This document shows positions 33,464-48,400 of a stretch of DNA of 64,000 bases, piece by piece. Below the pieces are notes generated by a model. That model did no database searches. It worked only from the letters and a program-made list of their open reading frames with translations, and was not told the DNA's origin. The stretch covers positions 57,043,429-57,107,428 of the forward strand of contig CM049312.1 of NCBI GenBank assembly GCA_026874595.1, in the 5' to 3' direction. The position numbers were made by a program, and so were the translations under genes. Positions within the stretch are counted from its first letter, which is position 1, and every line of letters begins with the position of its first letter. This DNA comes from Sipunculus nudus (Eukaryota > Annelida > Sipuncula > Golfingiida > Sipunculidae).

Positions 33464-36400
33464 CTGAAAATAGATATGAACGGAACGTTTATGGTACAAT
33501 TTAGGAGGTAACATAGATATTCACTTTATAGGCTTAAAATAATCCAGCCATGCTCTTATATAGCACAGATTCAGTGAAAATCATAATAGTCGGAATAATA
33601 TAATTATGCTTAACGTCAATGTCAGACCTGGATTCAATTCTAAATTGAATTCGAATTGAAGGGAAAATTGAATGAATTGGAATTGAATTGAATTGAATAA
33701 AAGTGAAAATGAAATGAATATGAATTGATTTGAAATTGAAGTTTACAGGCTCCACTGAATTGATCTGAATTAATTAACTGATGTCCAGATCTCATATATT
33801 CCTAGGTGTAGCTCATTGGATGTAGCTCAAGGTCAGTGCGAAGATAAGCCACAAGTATTTGGTTAAACTCAAACAAAAAATGCCTCTCATAGGTGACACA
33901 AGGATCATGATAACAGCTTGAAATCTTCTTAATCACTGTTCCTGAATTGTTTGTATCAACAAACTTGGCACATCAGAGATGGGATAATAACATGATATAT
34001 AGTAATAAAAATTCCAGATTTTCAAAGTAACAGTAATATAATAGATCTAAAACAGAGCAGTAATAGTAATGACAATTGAATAAGAGTAATATGTATTACT
34101 TTCTATCACTTAGCATTCCCTACTGTGCCATAAAGCTTGTGATCAGATGGTACTGAGCTGACTTGTTCGGGTCCAGTGACTTTCTAGGATGAACCTATTT
34201 TTATAGTATCCAGTATGCTTTGAGCTGCTCTGCTGGCCTGGTGTGCTTAGACCAGCAGTAATCTGCCTGGTGAACAGTGGTTCTGATTACCCAGGGCACT
34301 TAACTGGCCAGTACAAGGATCAGCCATGAGATAGTAAAGTACATCCCATAGACTACTGATCTTGATGAATAAAATCAGTAAAAATGTATGGCACATGAGT
34401 GCTCATTCAAGGTTTGTCGACCTTGCTTTTGTTAGGGGATATAACAATGAGTTTCCCAGCAAAACCGACCGTGTTTGCCAATGAATATATATAATATACA
34501 ATATACATTGTTATGGTTCTGTGTTTAAGTAAACAATGTGTATGTCCAAGTGTGTATGTTAACCTCCACCACATACATTTCAATAGATGATTAAAATGTA
34601 CAGAATTTTAAGTGTAGTCAAACATTTATTTTTAAAAATAATTGGGAGGGGAGGGCTTTTGTCCTCCTTAACATTAAGGTTTTCGGGCTTTTGTCAAAGA
34701 GGGCCTAAGATCATGATCATGAGAACATTAATGATTCATCACAAAAAAAAAATTAGATTATTTGCATATATATTTATATAACTAGGTAATAATGGCAATT
34801 CATTTGAAATCCAGATGAACATTTATCTGAATATTGGTAATTTACCTGGTCTTAAGGAATAATATCCCAACAAAGCAAGCAAAATCTGTCTGGCTGCTAT
34901 ACCTTACCACATGAAATGAAAAACTTGTAATTAATATTTCATTTAGATTTTGAGCACTCTACCAGTTCTGAACAAAACTGTAAGTTGGGATAAAGTGCAA
35001 AAGTAAAAGAACTTCTCTTATAACACTCGCTAAACACCAATGAAATGTATTCAAATGAATGCAACTTTCTGAATTGCAAATTGAATTGAATTTTTTTTCC
35101 TCCAGCACATTGAATTGAATTGAATTGGAATTGAGGTTTAAAAAAGTTCATGAATTGGAATTGAATAAGAATTGAAAAATATGAATTATACCCCAGGTCT
35201 GGTAAATGTATATATTGCTCCTTACATTTTAGGTGACAGATTATTCAAAATGTTCGGTATATAATGTATTTTAATTGAACCGTCTCACTCTTACTGTATC
35301 CTTCAGTGAGTGTCCCAAAGACAGAAAGGAAAAGATCCTGATAAGGATGCAGTTTTGAAACACTGTTAAAAAGGATTAATTAGGAGACTAAAGTCAGTTC
35401 AACTACCCTTGTCCACCTAATCTTTTGCGATTATCTCTACATAAGACAAACTTGCCAAAAAAATATGCACCAGTGGCATAAAGAGGAAAAAGCGTAATTT
35501 TTTGTACCTTACCTACTCATGATATAAATTAAATTTACTTTACAGCCTGGTTGACATGTCTAATATATTTCCGTTGTTCATGGCTTCCCTAATAAGTGGC
35601 CCTTGTTTATCCTCCTTGGATATGGATATATAAAGTAATGTGACGTTACAGTGAAGCGTGTGCACGCGGAGAATACAAGTGGTCGGCAGCACTTGATCAT
35701 TGGTCCCACGAATGTTTGTGCCTCTTTAGTACGTCACGTCTATTATGACGTCATCACTATTCCCTGATATACTTGTTTCACATATTAGTGGCAAGATGTC
35801 GCTACTCATAAAATTGATTTAAACTGTTTACAGGAAAATGCCATAAGATAGGCTATTATTTTCATAATAGTTAATTACGCATTTTCCTCTTTCTGCTCTA
35901 AGGAAAAAAAGTATTGGCGTTCTCCGACTCGCAATTAAAAAAAAAAAATAATGATAATAATAATCGCGAAAAAACAGGTGGACAGGGGTAGTGGAACGGA
36001 CTATAATCCTATTAAATGAAAAGAGTCTTGTTCCGCTACCAAAATATCTCCGCCCTATCCAGGCATTACGGAATTACGGCCATTTTATCGCCCCATGTTC
36101 GGTGACCGTCATTTGTTCATCCAAGAACACAATGCAAGCTAAAGAATAAGCTATTTAAAGTTCCTAAAGTAAACAAGTGACCCATGGGTCATGACGCTCA
36201 GCTGACTGGGAAGAGATTCGCAAAAGGAAATTTTATCATCAGAATGGTAGTATATACCCATTTAACTGAAGCATCAAACAGATTAACCAACAGGCCAAGA
36301 TTTAGTCTGTATTTATATATCCTAAAAATAGAGAAAAAATGTGTAAACTTCAAAAACTAGAATACGGGTAGCCGACAAGTGACTACGTGTATCCGCCAAA

Positions 36401-39400
36401 ATCAGAGTGGAACGGGTGAAGTGAGGAATGGATTGAGTGGCAAGGGGAAATAGAGTGAGGTATGTTGCATATTAGCATGGATATCTGCAGCCTAAATGTG
36501 TATGTAGGTTGTGCCATCTACCACAAATCCAGAAAGCTTTCCAAGTTGTATACACATGCAAAATTTTAGGCAGTAAAGTCAAACCACTACATGTATATGA
36601 GTGATTTTAGCCCACGGCAGACAAACAGCAGATGCTGTGCAAAAATTGTTGCAGGTGGCCCCTCCAGTTTTATGTATGATAACGACCTATGTGAGATCTA
36701 TACACATGCGAAATTGTGGCCAAATCGTTCAAACAGTTCCCGAGATATGAGCTTGGATGTCTGCAGCATAAACTAGAATGTTGGTGGCGCCACCTGTCAT
36801 AAAATCAAGAAAGCTATCCAGGATGTATAAAACTGCAAAATTTTAGGCAGATATGTCAAACCACTGCCGAGATATGAGTAACATTATCCCATGGCAGACA
36901 AACAGACAGACGCTATGCAAAAATGGTTGCAGGTGGCGCCACCAGTTTTGTCTATGATAAAGAGCTATGTGAGATCTATACACATGCAAAATTTTGGCCC
37001 AATCGGTCAAACGGTTCCCGAGATAGAGCTTGGATGTGATCAGCATAAACGTGAATGTAGGTGGCGCCACCTGTCATAAAATTAAGAAAGCTATCTATAG
37101 GATGTATACGCATGACGAATTTCAGGTGAATTGGTGAATTAGTCAATTCACTGCAGAGATATGAGTAATTTTAACCCAAGGCAGATGAACAGACGGACAC
37201 TGTGCAAACATGGTTACAGGTGGCGCCACCATTTTTTGTGTATGTTATAAAGCAATCCAAGGGCTACATTTGTATAAATTTTATTTCCTGATCGGTCAAA
37301 CGGTTCCCGAGATATGAGGGTTTATGTGTGGGAACAGACGCACAAATGGACACTGGATAGAGAGGAAAGGTCAGAGGTCAACGCAAATTGGTTAGGCACT
37401 AGTTCACATGTGACCCAATTATTGGTGTAAGTTTCGGAAAAATCGGTACATTATTCCCAGAGGAGCTTACTGGAAACGAACGTGGTGGCGGCGGAGGAAC
37501 CCGGTCAAAAACATAGTATCCGCAAAACTTCGTTTTGGCGGATACAAAAATACAGGTGGCTCCACCAGTCTGCAGAAACTAATAAAAACACTTAATGGTC
37601 AATATCCATGCAAAGAATCATGATGATCTCTGCATTAATTGTTCAGATACTTCAGCTTTTGTATCAAATTGTCCATTATTCTGACGGATACTTCAGAGTC
37701 CTATAGCTTGAAGGATATGGGTAACAGAGACCTAATTTCAAGTTTCCACAGGCACTTTTCATGGGCCTCCTTGCATGACAAGAATGAAGATTCTAGGTCC
37801 AGTTGTTGCAATTTGTACCCTGTTGACAGATGACAGCATCCTTAAAGGTCTCAAAAATAGAGGAAAAAATTGTAAAAAATCGAACAATACAGGTGGCGCT
37901 ACCAGTCTGCAAGAACTGATGGCACATCTCATGATCAATATGTATGCCGAAAATCATGACCATCAGTGCTGTAGTTATTGAGATACTGCAGTTTTTGTAT
38001 CAAATTTTCCATTATTCTGGGGGCGGGGTATTTTGGAGCCATACAGCTTAAAGAATATGGGTAACAGAGACCTAATTTCAGGTGTCAATGGAGACTTTTC
38101 ATAGGTCTCTCAGTGTGTCGAGAATAAAGATACTATGTCTAGTCGTTACGATTTGTGCCACGTTAACAGATGACAGCATCTTTAAAGGTCTCAAAAATAG
38201 AGAAAAAAATCGTAAAAAATTGAACAATACAGGTGGCGCCACCAGTCTGCAGAAACTGATGAAACATCTCATGATCATTTAGTATGCCAAAAATCATGAC
38301 CATCAGTGATGTAGTTAATGAGATATTGAAGTTTTTGTATGAAATTTTTTACGATTCTGGGAGGTATTTTGTGGCCCCATAGCTCAAAGGATATGGGTAA
38401 CAGAGACCTAATTTCTGGTTTCGATGGAGACTTTTCATAGGTCTCTCAGTATCTCGAGAATGAAGATTCTAGGTCTAGTCGTTACGATTTGTGCCACGTT
38501 AACAGATGACAGCATCCTTGAAGGTCTCAAAAATAGGGGAAAAAATCGTAAAAAATCAAACAATACAGGTGGCGCCACCAGTCTGCAGGAACTGATGAAA
38601 CATCTCATGATCAATATGTATGCCAAAAATCATGACCCTCAGTGATGTAGTTATTGAGATATTGAAGTCTTTGTATGAAATTTTTGACTACTCTGGGGGG
38701 TAATTTGGGGCCCCATAGCTCGAAGGATAGCGGTAACAGAGACCTAATTTCTGGTTTCCAAGGAGATTTTTCATAGGTCTCTCAGTGTGTCAAGAATTAA
38801 GATTCTAGGTCCAGTCTTTACAATTTGTACCTTCTTAACAGATGTTCACGATTTAAAAGGTCTCAAAAATAGAGAAATTAATCGTAAAAAATCGAACGAT
38901 ACGGGTGGTGCCACCAGTCTGCAGGAAGTGATGGAACATCTCATGATCAATATGTATGCCAAAAATCATGACCATCAGTCAAGTAGTTAATGAGACATTG
39001 AAGTTTTTGTATGAAATTTTTTACTTTTTTGGGGGGTACTTTGGGGCCTTATAGCTCGAAAGATATGGGTAACAGAGACCTAATTTCTGGTTTCCATGGA
39101 GACTTTTCATAGGTCTCTCAGTGTGTCGAGAATAAAGAATCTAGGTCTAGTCGTTACGATTTGTGTCACGTTAACAGATGACAGCATCTTTAAAGGTCTC
39201 AAAAAAAGAGATAAAAATCGTAAAAAATTGAACAATACAGGTGGCGCCACCAGTCTGCAGGAAGTGATGGAACATCTCATGATCAATATGTATGCCAAAA
39301 ATCATGACCATCAGTGATGTAGTTATTGAGATATTGACGTTTTTGTATGAAATTTTTGACTACTCTTGGGGGTATTTTGGGGCCCCATAGCTCGAAGGAT

Positions 39401-42400
39401 ATGGGTAACAGAGACCTAATTTCTGGTTTCCAAGGAGATTTTTCATGGACCTCTCAGTGTGTCAAGATTTAAGATTCTACGTCCAGTCTTTACAATTTGT
39501 GCCTTGTTAACTGATGTTCACGATTTAAAAGGTCTCAAAAATAGAGAAAAAAATCGTAAAATATCAACAATACAGGTGGCGCCACCAGTCTGCAGGAACT
39601 GAAGGAACATCTCATGATCAATATGTATGCCAAAAATCATGACCATCAGTGATGTAGTTATTGAGAAATTGAAGTTTTTGTATTAAAATTTTTACTATTC
39701 TTGGGGGTACTTTGGGGCCCCATAGCTCAAAGGATATGGGTAACAGAGACCTAATTTCTGGTTTCCATTGAGACTTTTCATAGGTTTCTCAGTGAGTCGA
39801 GAAAAAAGATTCTAGATCCAGTCGTTACGATTTGTGCCACGTTAACAGATGACAGCATCTTTAAAGGTCTCAAAAATAGAGAAAAAAATCGTAAAATATT
39901 GAACAATACAGGTGGCGCCACCAGCCTCAGGACCTGATCGAACATCTCATGATCAATATGTATGCCAAAAATCATGACCATCAGTGATGTAGTAATTGGG
40001 AAATTGAAGTTTTTGTATTAAAATTTTTACTATTCTGGGGGGTACTTTGGGGCCCCATAGCTCGAAGGATATGGGTAACAGAGACCTAATTTCTGGTTTC
40101 CAAGGAGATTTTTCATTGGTTTCTCAGTGTGTCAAGAATTAGGATTCTAGATCCAGTCCTAACGATTTGTGCCTTGTTAACAGATGTTCACATTTTTAAA
40201 GGTCTCAAAAATAGAGAAAAAAAAATCGTAAAAAATCGAAAAATACAGGTGGCGCCACCAGTCTGCAGGAAGTGATGGGACATCTCATGATCAATATGAA
40301 TGCCAAAAATCATGACCATCAGTCAAGTAGTTAATGAGATATTGAAGTTTTTGAATGAAATTTTTGACTTTTCTGGGGGGTACTTTGGGGCCCCATAGCT
40401 CGAAGGATATGGGTAACAGAGACCTAATTTCTAGTTTCCAAGGAGATTTTTCATGGACCTCTCAGAATCCCAAGTTACAAGGTTCTAGGTCCAGCATTTA
40501 CGATTTGTGCCTGGTTAACGGACGGACAGACGGACAGACAGACGGACGACGGACAAAGAGTGATCGCTATAGTTCAGATGACTTTCAGTCAGCTGAGCTA
40601 AAAAAGAGAAGCTTATGTACTCACTCTAGTAGGCTATATGATTTGCTGCATAGCTCTCCTTTTCACTGGCCGGAAACTCTATGTAAATTGGAGCTATGTG
40701 TGCAATGTGTTAATCACACAAATGAATTTATTGATAAAGTATAGGACTGTGTGATCAATTTAATACGGGACCGACGCGTCCCATAAATTAAATGTAAGGG
40801 TTTTATGTACAATAAAGAAAGGATGGATGATGACTTTTAGCGGATTTGGACAGTATCGTTAAGGTCCAACGGATAGAAAAAAATTTTGAAAATTGAAGAA
40901 AAATTATGGAAGTTGATACCTCATTTTTATCTTACAAAAGTGGATTCAATGTGCAAGACAAAAACCTGGATAAAGCAAAATTAAATCTGCGGTGCATTTA
41001 TCTTATATTCAGTGTTCATCTGCAGGGGCGGATTTAGGGGCAAGCCCCTCCCCCCCCTTTTTTGACCTTACCAAAAAAGTCTGGGGGTAAACTCAAAGTA
41101 CAACATCACGCTTCCATTAAAAAAAGTTAAGGATCAAGTGTATAGAACAGTTACAATGTATATCTTGCTTTATGATTCATTTAAGTTAACCCAGGTTGCA
41201 CGATTACAACCTAAATATTCAAAAAACATTCTACACCTATGAGGCGGGTAGCCCCTCCCAATCCCCCCCCCTCTCGGCGCTCGGCTTACCCGCTCTGCGG
41301 CCTCGCAATATGAGCCCACCCCACTATTTTGAATTCCTGTATCCGCCCCTGATCTGAATGGTGTGATCTGTACTTTGAACCGTGTTGTGGGGTGTGTATT
41401 TAGAACAGCCCTCATGGAATATCAAGTAGATGTACATCAAAATTAACGGGGAATCTATATATTTTGAGATATTTTAAAACAAGAAATGAACTGTATAAAA
41501 GACCCTAGCTCAGCTTACTGTAAGTTGCTGTAGCGATGCCCTATTGATAATATATATGAAATGTGACATGCAACGGACTCCTGATTATTATTAATATTTT
41601 CTAAGCAGTATGGTCTAAAGGAATATTCTTAAAGAAAAGCATTAGTATTTTTTCATACCTTCTCAATCGCGTCCGAACTGACTCCTGCATTGGACAACAT
41701 ATCAGTCTTTATGAGTCCAGGACTGCAAAAAGTCATAAATACTCTAATTCATATGCCGTGACCTCAAGTGTAAAATAAGTAAATACACATCACTATATTA
41801 GGGCCGAAAGCTGTGTTGAAAGCATATGTGTAACATCGGATAATCTAAAATTAATTTGTGTTCTGAAGTATTTAAGTCGATCCACCCACTCTGGAGGACA
41901 TCAATATATGATTATTATCGTGCAGATGATAATGGTATTCTTTATTTGAATTCTGTATCCTCTCCCATCCCCACCCCAAATAAACAAACAGAACATATAC
42001 CTACTTGACAGCATTCACTCTGACACCTTTTGATCCCAGCTCTGTGAAAAAAAAATGTTATTGACCTAATCCAAATTATCATATCAAAGTTTTTCTGATC
42101 GAATTGAGCTTTCAGTCGTTGTAAGGAATGAATAATATATCACATTCCAAACGAGACTTAATTACAGCTTTCTCAATGGTTTAACAGAGACCATCGTTTG
42201 ACGGGACTTGTGTTTCAGGCACTATAGTTTGTTCTGATAAAGACATTTGCTCTTGTCACATTAGTATAACTGAAGGAATATCCTGACCTTTCATCTTTAT
42301 ATCTTCTATGCCTAGGAAAAAACACGCACGTTTTCACCGATTTCTGGAAAAAGTACCTGAGAAACCAGCTTTACTTGGTCTTATCATACCAGACCTTGAT

Positions 42401-45400
42401 TCACATACCAATCCTGCAGTCGGTTTTATATATTTTTTGTGTCCATTCAGAATATTCAGAATAAAACGATCTGTTAGTTAACGGTTTTCTATCATGAATA
42501 TTATAAAATACAATATCAGCTGAAGTAGTAAAGTTCAACATTAAAAAGTTTAATCAAATAGTTTGCCTCCTATCCCCAGGCTGATATATACCCGTTGAAA
42601 ACTGCCATTGTCACATCTTGAACAGGTACATGGTACATGGATCAAACTGTTAGGGACGGTTGGCTCTAAATTCGTGAAGCTAATATTTCGCGATTTCTCG
42701 TTTTGAACGTTTTGCGATTAAGTTGCTGATAAGGTTGTTTACAGAGGTGTGATAACTAGTCTATGCAGATGCATCATCCCCTCTTCTTGTGGATGGGGTA
42801 TCTGACACCCGAGGGTTTCATATTCGCAATTATTTAACATTCGCGAATATCGCGAAATTAATACCCTCGCCAATAACAAGAAAGCCACAGTATAAACAGT
42901 TTTCATTAGTGTTACATTAAAAAACCTGTGCTCACCTAGTGCCAAACATTTAGTCAACATGTCAACCGCTGCTTTGCTCACGGAGTAGTAAACATACGCA
43001 GCAAACTACAAAACATTAAATAAATGCTTGGGATTGTTAGAACCTTAACGATGAAGAAATTGATTTAAAAAAAACAGATGTTACCATTTACTCCATGTAA
43101 AAAAAATGGTACTTACTGGCCGGATGCCAGCAATACTTGAAACATTGACGATGTTCCCTGAAAGTACATTTGGCATGCGTACCAAACAAATAATATTAAC
43201 AAAGACGAAACAGAAAACGAATAATAATTGGAAGAGGGAACTTAGCATCCAATATTTAGGAGCTTGCATTTCTCTATGTTGAACGAATTTTACACCTAAA
43301 TAGGAAACATTTTTACGCATTGACATTTTACCTAAAGTAAGATTAAACAAAATCACACATAGGTCTAAGCCGTTATATAAAAGATTTTGTAGTGTAGTCA
43401 TTCGTTTAATATAGTACATGTAAAGTATTTTTTTGCTGCTATCAGTCTGTTGCAAAATATTTAATCTAATCACCAACCATGACTTTTATCTGATAATAAC
43501 CTAAAAATCGTAGTAGAAACAGGCTTACTACAGCTTTATAGGTATGTCCCTTATGATAACAGGAAAAAAACCCTTGTTGATTCTAAAAGATTCATGTACT
43601 TTAACAGGTTAACACAATAACTAACCTTTCCTGTTGATAAGATGAGGAGCCGCCCGTTGGGTCACCATGATTAGACCCCTGACATTAGTGTTCATCGCCT
43701 TGTCATAATCCTGAATTTCACTGTCTAGAAAACTCTTCACTACTATGAGACCAGCGTTATTCACCTTGGACAAAAACGCCACGTCATTTCACGAATAAGA
43801 AAGCACGAATACTTAGGCTTTTCACTTCTACCTCTGTACATTTTACCACGTGTGTTTTTAAAGATCTGTTTTGGCTTGATTTCCAAGTGGCGGGACAAAC
43901 TGGTCAGTCGATGATGTGGTTGCACTTTATGTACCTACCGAGATCACCTTAAGGCCAAATTAGGCAGGAAATCATAAGCTAAGTATTCATAAATTTGTTG
44001 CAGTTTGCAGTTTCTTTGATAACGCACGCCGTCCTGCCAAATGTTGCTAAATGTACATCATTAGCTTTCAAATAATACCATGTTGTGCAACCGTTTCTGT
44101 TGGAGCGAACTGATTTTGATGGTACCATCACTTTGATAATTGGTCGTTTTTATTTTCAAATCAGTATTTTCCACTGGTGTAATATAGGAACCTAGGCTTT
44201 GGTATTATATCAGTATCATAATCGTCCATAACTCTAGTGAAAATTTGGTAATCTGATCATATGTAACCTTAAAGATTCCAATAATCAGCAGACTGAGAAC
44301 GGAGATTCAAGGCTGAGCTGTTCTTTAGCCATCAGATATTACCTATTCTAATTAATAGATATTTAAGGCCCCTCAACTCCCTCTATATCATTTAGTAAAG
44401 TTATTTACATTGCTTAATTTGCAGCCACCCGTGCTATCTAATCTCACATCACAGTCATATGAAGAATGTAAGAGGAACTCACCAAAACATCGAGTTGTCC
44501 GAAAGTATTCACTGTCTTATCTATAATACTGATAGCGTCTTCCTGTTGCGTGATGTCACCTCGAGCAATCAGAATCTATAAATATACATATAGAGCACAC
44601 TGTACTGCTAATGTCAACCCCTTTTTTCACACTAGCCATTATTATAACGAAAACAAATGTACATTCAGTTGTTTGTTTAAAAATAAGATTTCCTGAAAAT
44701 TATATTTAAGTAATCATCAGAACATTACATGGCGGTGTACAAAATATAGTTATTACCAATACATTTCACACATTATTTATGAAGTACTGTGATGTAGATT
44801 TACTATAAAAAGGGTTTATTTTAAACAAATGTAGTTTGATTGACATGTGCCTCACACATCTTGTCACTAGGAATGAATCGAGATATGTGTTCTGTTTTTG
44901 CTGCTGTTCGGATTTCATGGCCACATCCGTGGCAGCTACATATTTTGGATCTCAACTAATAATGTATATTCAATGGTATATTCACTTTCCACTCTGGTTT
45001 GTTAGCTAATATCATGTATAACATTTGTGTCAGTGTAAGACTCTTGGGCCTATATTCTGTTTTGTAAATTGTAAGACTCCTAGGTCATTATTCTGTTTTG
45101 TTAGCTGTTATTATATACAAAATTTGTGTCAGTGTAAGACTCTTGGGTCTCTATTCTGTTTTGTTAGCTGTTATCATAAACAACATTGTGTTAGTGTAAG
45201 ATTCTTGGGTCTGTATTTTGTTTTGTTAGGTGTTATCATATACAACATTTGTGTCAGTTTAAACACTTAGGTCTCTATTCTGTCTTGTGAGATGTTATAA
45301 TATTAAACATTTGTGTTAGTGTAAGACTCTTGGGTCTCTATTCTGCTTTGTAAATTGTAAGACTACTAGGTCATTATTCTCTTTTGTTAGCTGTTATCAT

Positions 45401-48400
45401 GTACAACACTTTTGTCAGTGAAAGACTCTTAGGTTTCTATTCTGTGTTGTTAGTTGTTATCATATACAACATTGCGTTAGTGAAAGATTCTTGGGTCTGT
45501 ATTTTCTTTTGTCAGCTGTAATCATATACAACATTTTTTTTTCAGTGTAAGACTCGTAAGTTTCTATTTTTTGTTAGCTGTTATCATATACAACATTTTT
45601 TGTCAGTGCAAGACACTTGCGTCTCTATTTTGTTTTGTAAGCTGTTATCATATGCAATATTTGTGTCTGTGAAAGACTCTTAGGTCTCTCTTCTGTTTTG
45701 TTAGCTGTTATCAAATACAACATTGTGTTAGTTTAAGATTATTGGGTCTGTATTTTTTTTTGTTATCTGTTTTCATATACAACATTTGTGTTAGTGTAAG
45801 ACTCCTGAGTCACTACTCTATATTGTTAGCTGTTATCATGTACAACATTTGTGTCAGTGTTGGACTCTTAGGTCTAATTTTCAAATCCGTCAAGCTTACA
45901 TCTCCAGTTTTAAAATATGTTCCAGTCAGAGATAAATTCGAGTAGGTATTTAAAAAGCTATAAATTCTGTGTTTGTAAAGTTCAGTATTATATTATGTTA
46001 CCTGTATTTTGAATTTAAAATGGGTTTCATGGTTGTGGAAATTACTGAATCACTTATGCCACGCCCTTCTTGATAAGGTGAGATGGGTTCCTTTGTGAAC
46101 CTCTTTGATATTTACGACTGATATGAAAAACATGACTGAAAATCACACAAATGACGTGGAATTTATAAAATCAAATGGTGCACATTTGCTTTCTTAATAT
46201 CTCGACTAGGTGTTATCAGTTATAAGAGATTATCCGTTGATTGTCCCTCTCTTTCGTTCTCTCTCTCACTCACTCACTCACTCTCTCTCTCTCTCTCTCT
46301 CTCTCCATATATATAAATAAAATTTACATAATAATAAAAAGATTAACATGAAAAGAATCCAAATAAAAAAGTGCTTATAGCTCGTGTCATTTGTTATACG
46401 CCTGTATATGCGCGTGGCTGTCGATTTTCTGTTACCTTTTCCTTGCTTAGACCGACTTCTTCACATCTCTCCGCTACTTTTTTAAGGTTGTCCAAGTTAC
46501 GTCCATTCAGGGCTACGCAGCTGCCTAGTGATGCGAAGTGAATAGCCGTTTCTTTTCCTATACCCTCACTGGCCCCTACAGATATACAGCTGTAGTCTCA
46601 AGTTTTTTTACGATGGGACAAAATAGATAAGTATAAGTTGGTCTGTGTTACATTTTAAGTGAAATATATTTAAAAACATGAAACATATTCTACGATAGTA
46701 AATACAGCGAGTGAGATTATCATTTTGACCCTTCACCATCTGGATGGGGTGTTTGACTGAAAATTGGAAATATAACAATATATTGGACGTAAACCCAAAA
46801 ACAAAATAAATAACATGAAAGACTGAGGGTATTCTCTTTAATCAGAAGAAAATGGAAACATGGTTGTCTTGATACAAGAAACCTTCTGCCTAAGGGTAAC
46901 TTTCTTTTGCGGATACCATGTTTTTTTACAGATATTCGAGGCAGTTCCGTGAAATATGTCCTTGAACTTTTGTAACCTCTGTCATGTGGGTCCTGCCAGG
47001 AAGCTTTACTAGGAGGTTACACTCTCATATATCCAGTCATGAGTACGAGATAGAGATATCCAATATCTATGGACAGGCACAATGTCAGTCCAATAAATTG
47101 AACCAACTTAAAAATGATTGTAGATGGCGCCACCAGTCTTGTAAACGATAAAGCTATCCGAGATGTATACATATGCCCAATTTCAGGCTGATATAGCAAA
47201 TCCCTCCGGAGAAATTAGCAGGCACATACACTGTGCAAAAGTCATTGTAGGTGGCGAAACCAGTCTTGTGTAGGAGAAAGCCATCAAAGATACATGGACA
47301 GGTTAAATATCAGGCCAATACATCCAACTTTGACCAGTACCTGGGTGAACTGAGAGAACTCTTGACCCGTTGCATAACCTGACACAGTTGGCAGTCTGCC
47401 AAAGCTATAATTAGATCCAGACTGACCTTTAGCTTATTGCCCAATCTGAAATAGTTGGCAGTCTGCCAAGCTATTTTTTAGATACAGACACCATCTTGGC
47501 CTGTTGTTAAATATGTTTTCATATACTGAAAGACTGTTGCTACAATACTTTTATTTTCAAGCAGACAAATTCATAACATTTTTATCAAATATTAAAGATT
47601 CAGTTCTTTCATTGTTTAAGGTCCAATGATTCTGCCATCTGTAACTCATTCAAATGAACGCAATCTATTCTTATACACTTGAAAGAACCCTACCCTAGGG
47701 TAATTCTTGTGGAAAATTAAACGATTCGGCTTGACAGTTTCATCATTTTTAAGTGAAAGAGGCTTAAATTATGAGGTTTTTGCCTGTAATAAACCGGTCT
47801 ATGTAGGTGGCGCCACAAAAATTGAAATTTCAAATATGATTCACGTGGCCAACATTTGAACAAAACTTGGTTATACTAGTAGTTTCAGAGATTTAAGAGA
47901 ATAAAATAGAGAGTGATGGTTTCAGATATTATTTCTTTGAAATATTGAACAATTTGGCTGAACAGTTTCGGAGAAGAAGATTTTTAAAGTTTTTTTTAGC
48001 TTTTCCTTTATTAAATCTTAGTAAATGCAGATAGAAAAAAACCCTAAATCCGATAGGGTTGTGTAGATGAATAATTTTTTCTGCATTAATTTTGGTGATG
48101 CTAGCTCCAACCGTTTTTGAGATAGCATGTGTTAACGTACGGACGACGGCGGACGACAGTGCGCCAGTGCATAAGCTCACAGGTTCGCTAAAAAGCAGTT
48201 TGTGCTGTACATATGTAAATACATGTATATAATTGTCATAGGCTGTGCTAAAGTTGAGCGTCACGACCCTTGGGTCACTTACTATTATATTCATTGTGAA
48301 GCAATGACAGACAAAACAACTGTACGTGCCAGGTAACATATATAACTCTTGTTACTTATGGTCACTGGTTATAAAGCAGAGAGATATGAACTCCCTGCAA

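Larger units (their letters stand above)
36197..40597. mobile_element. Satellite-filled element bounded by 12-bp inverted repeats
   Basis: The block begins with CTCAGCTGACTG (36197-36208) and ends with its exact reverse complement CAGTCAGCTGAG (40586-40597). Between them are two satellite arrays sharing the palindrome GGTGGCGCCACC, and near the right end a GACGGACAGACGG simple repeat (40517-40555). Bivalve elements with tandem-repeat cores (the pearl type, Helitron-related) have this kind of plan; assignment to that class is inference. No transposase or helicase is encoded. Located in intron 8 of the SDR gene. Confidence 0.55.

Noticed and set aside
37775-39981. Similar 63-73 codon open frames repeated through the 336-bp array
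   Set aside because: They recur with the satellite, exist on both strands and have differing ends in each unit, so repeat artefact is more likely than genes.
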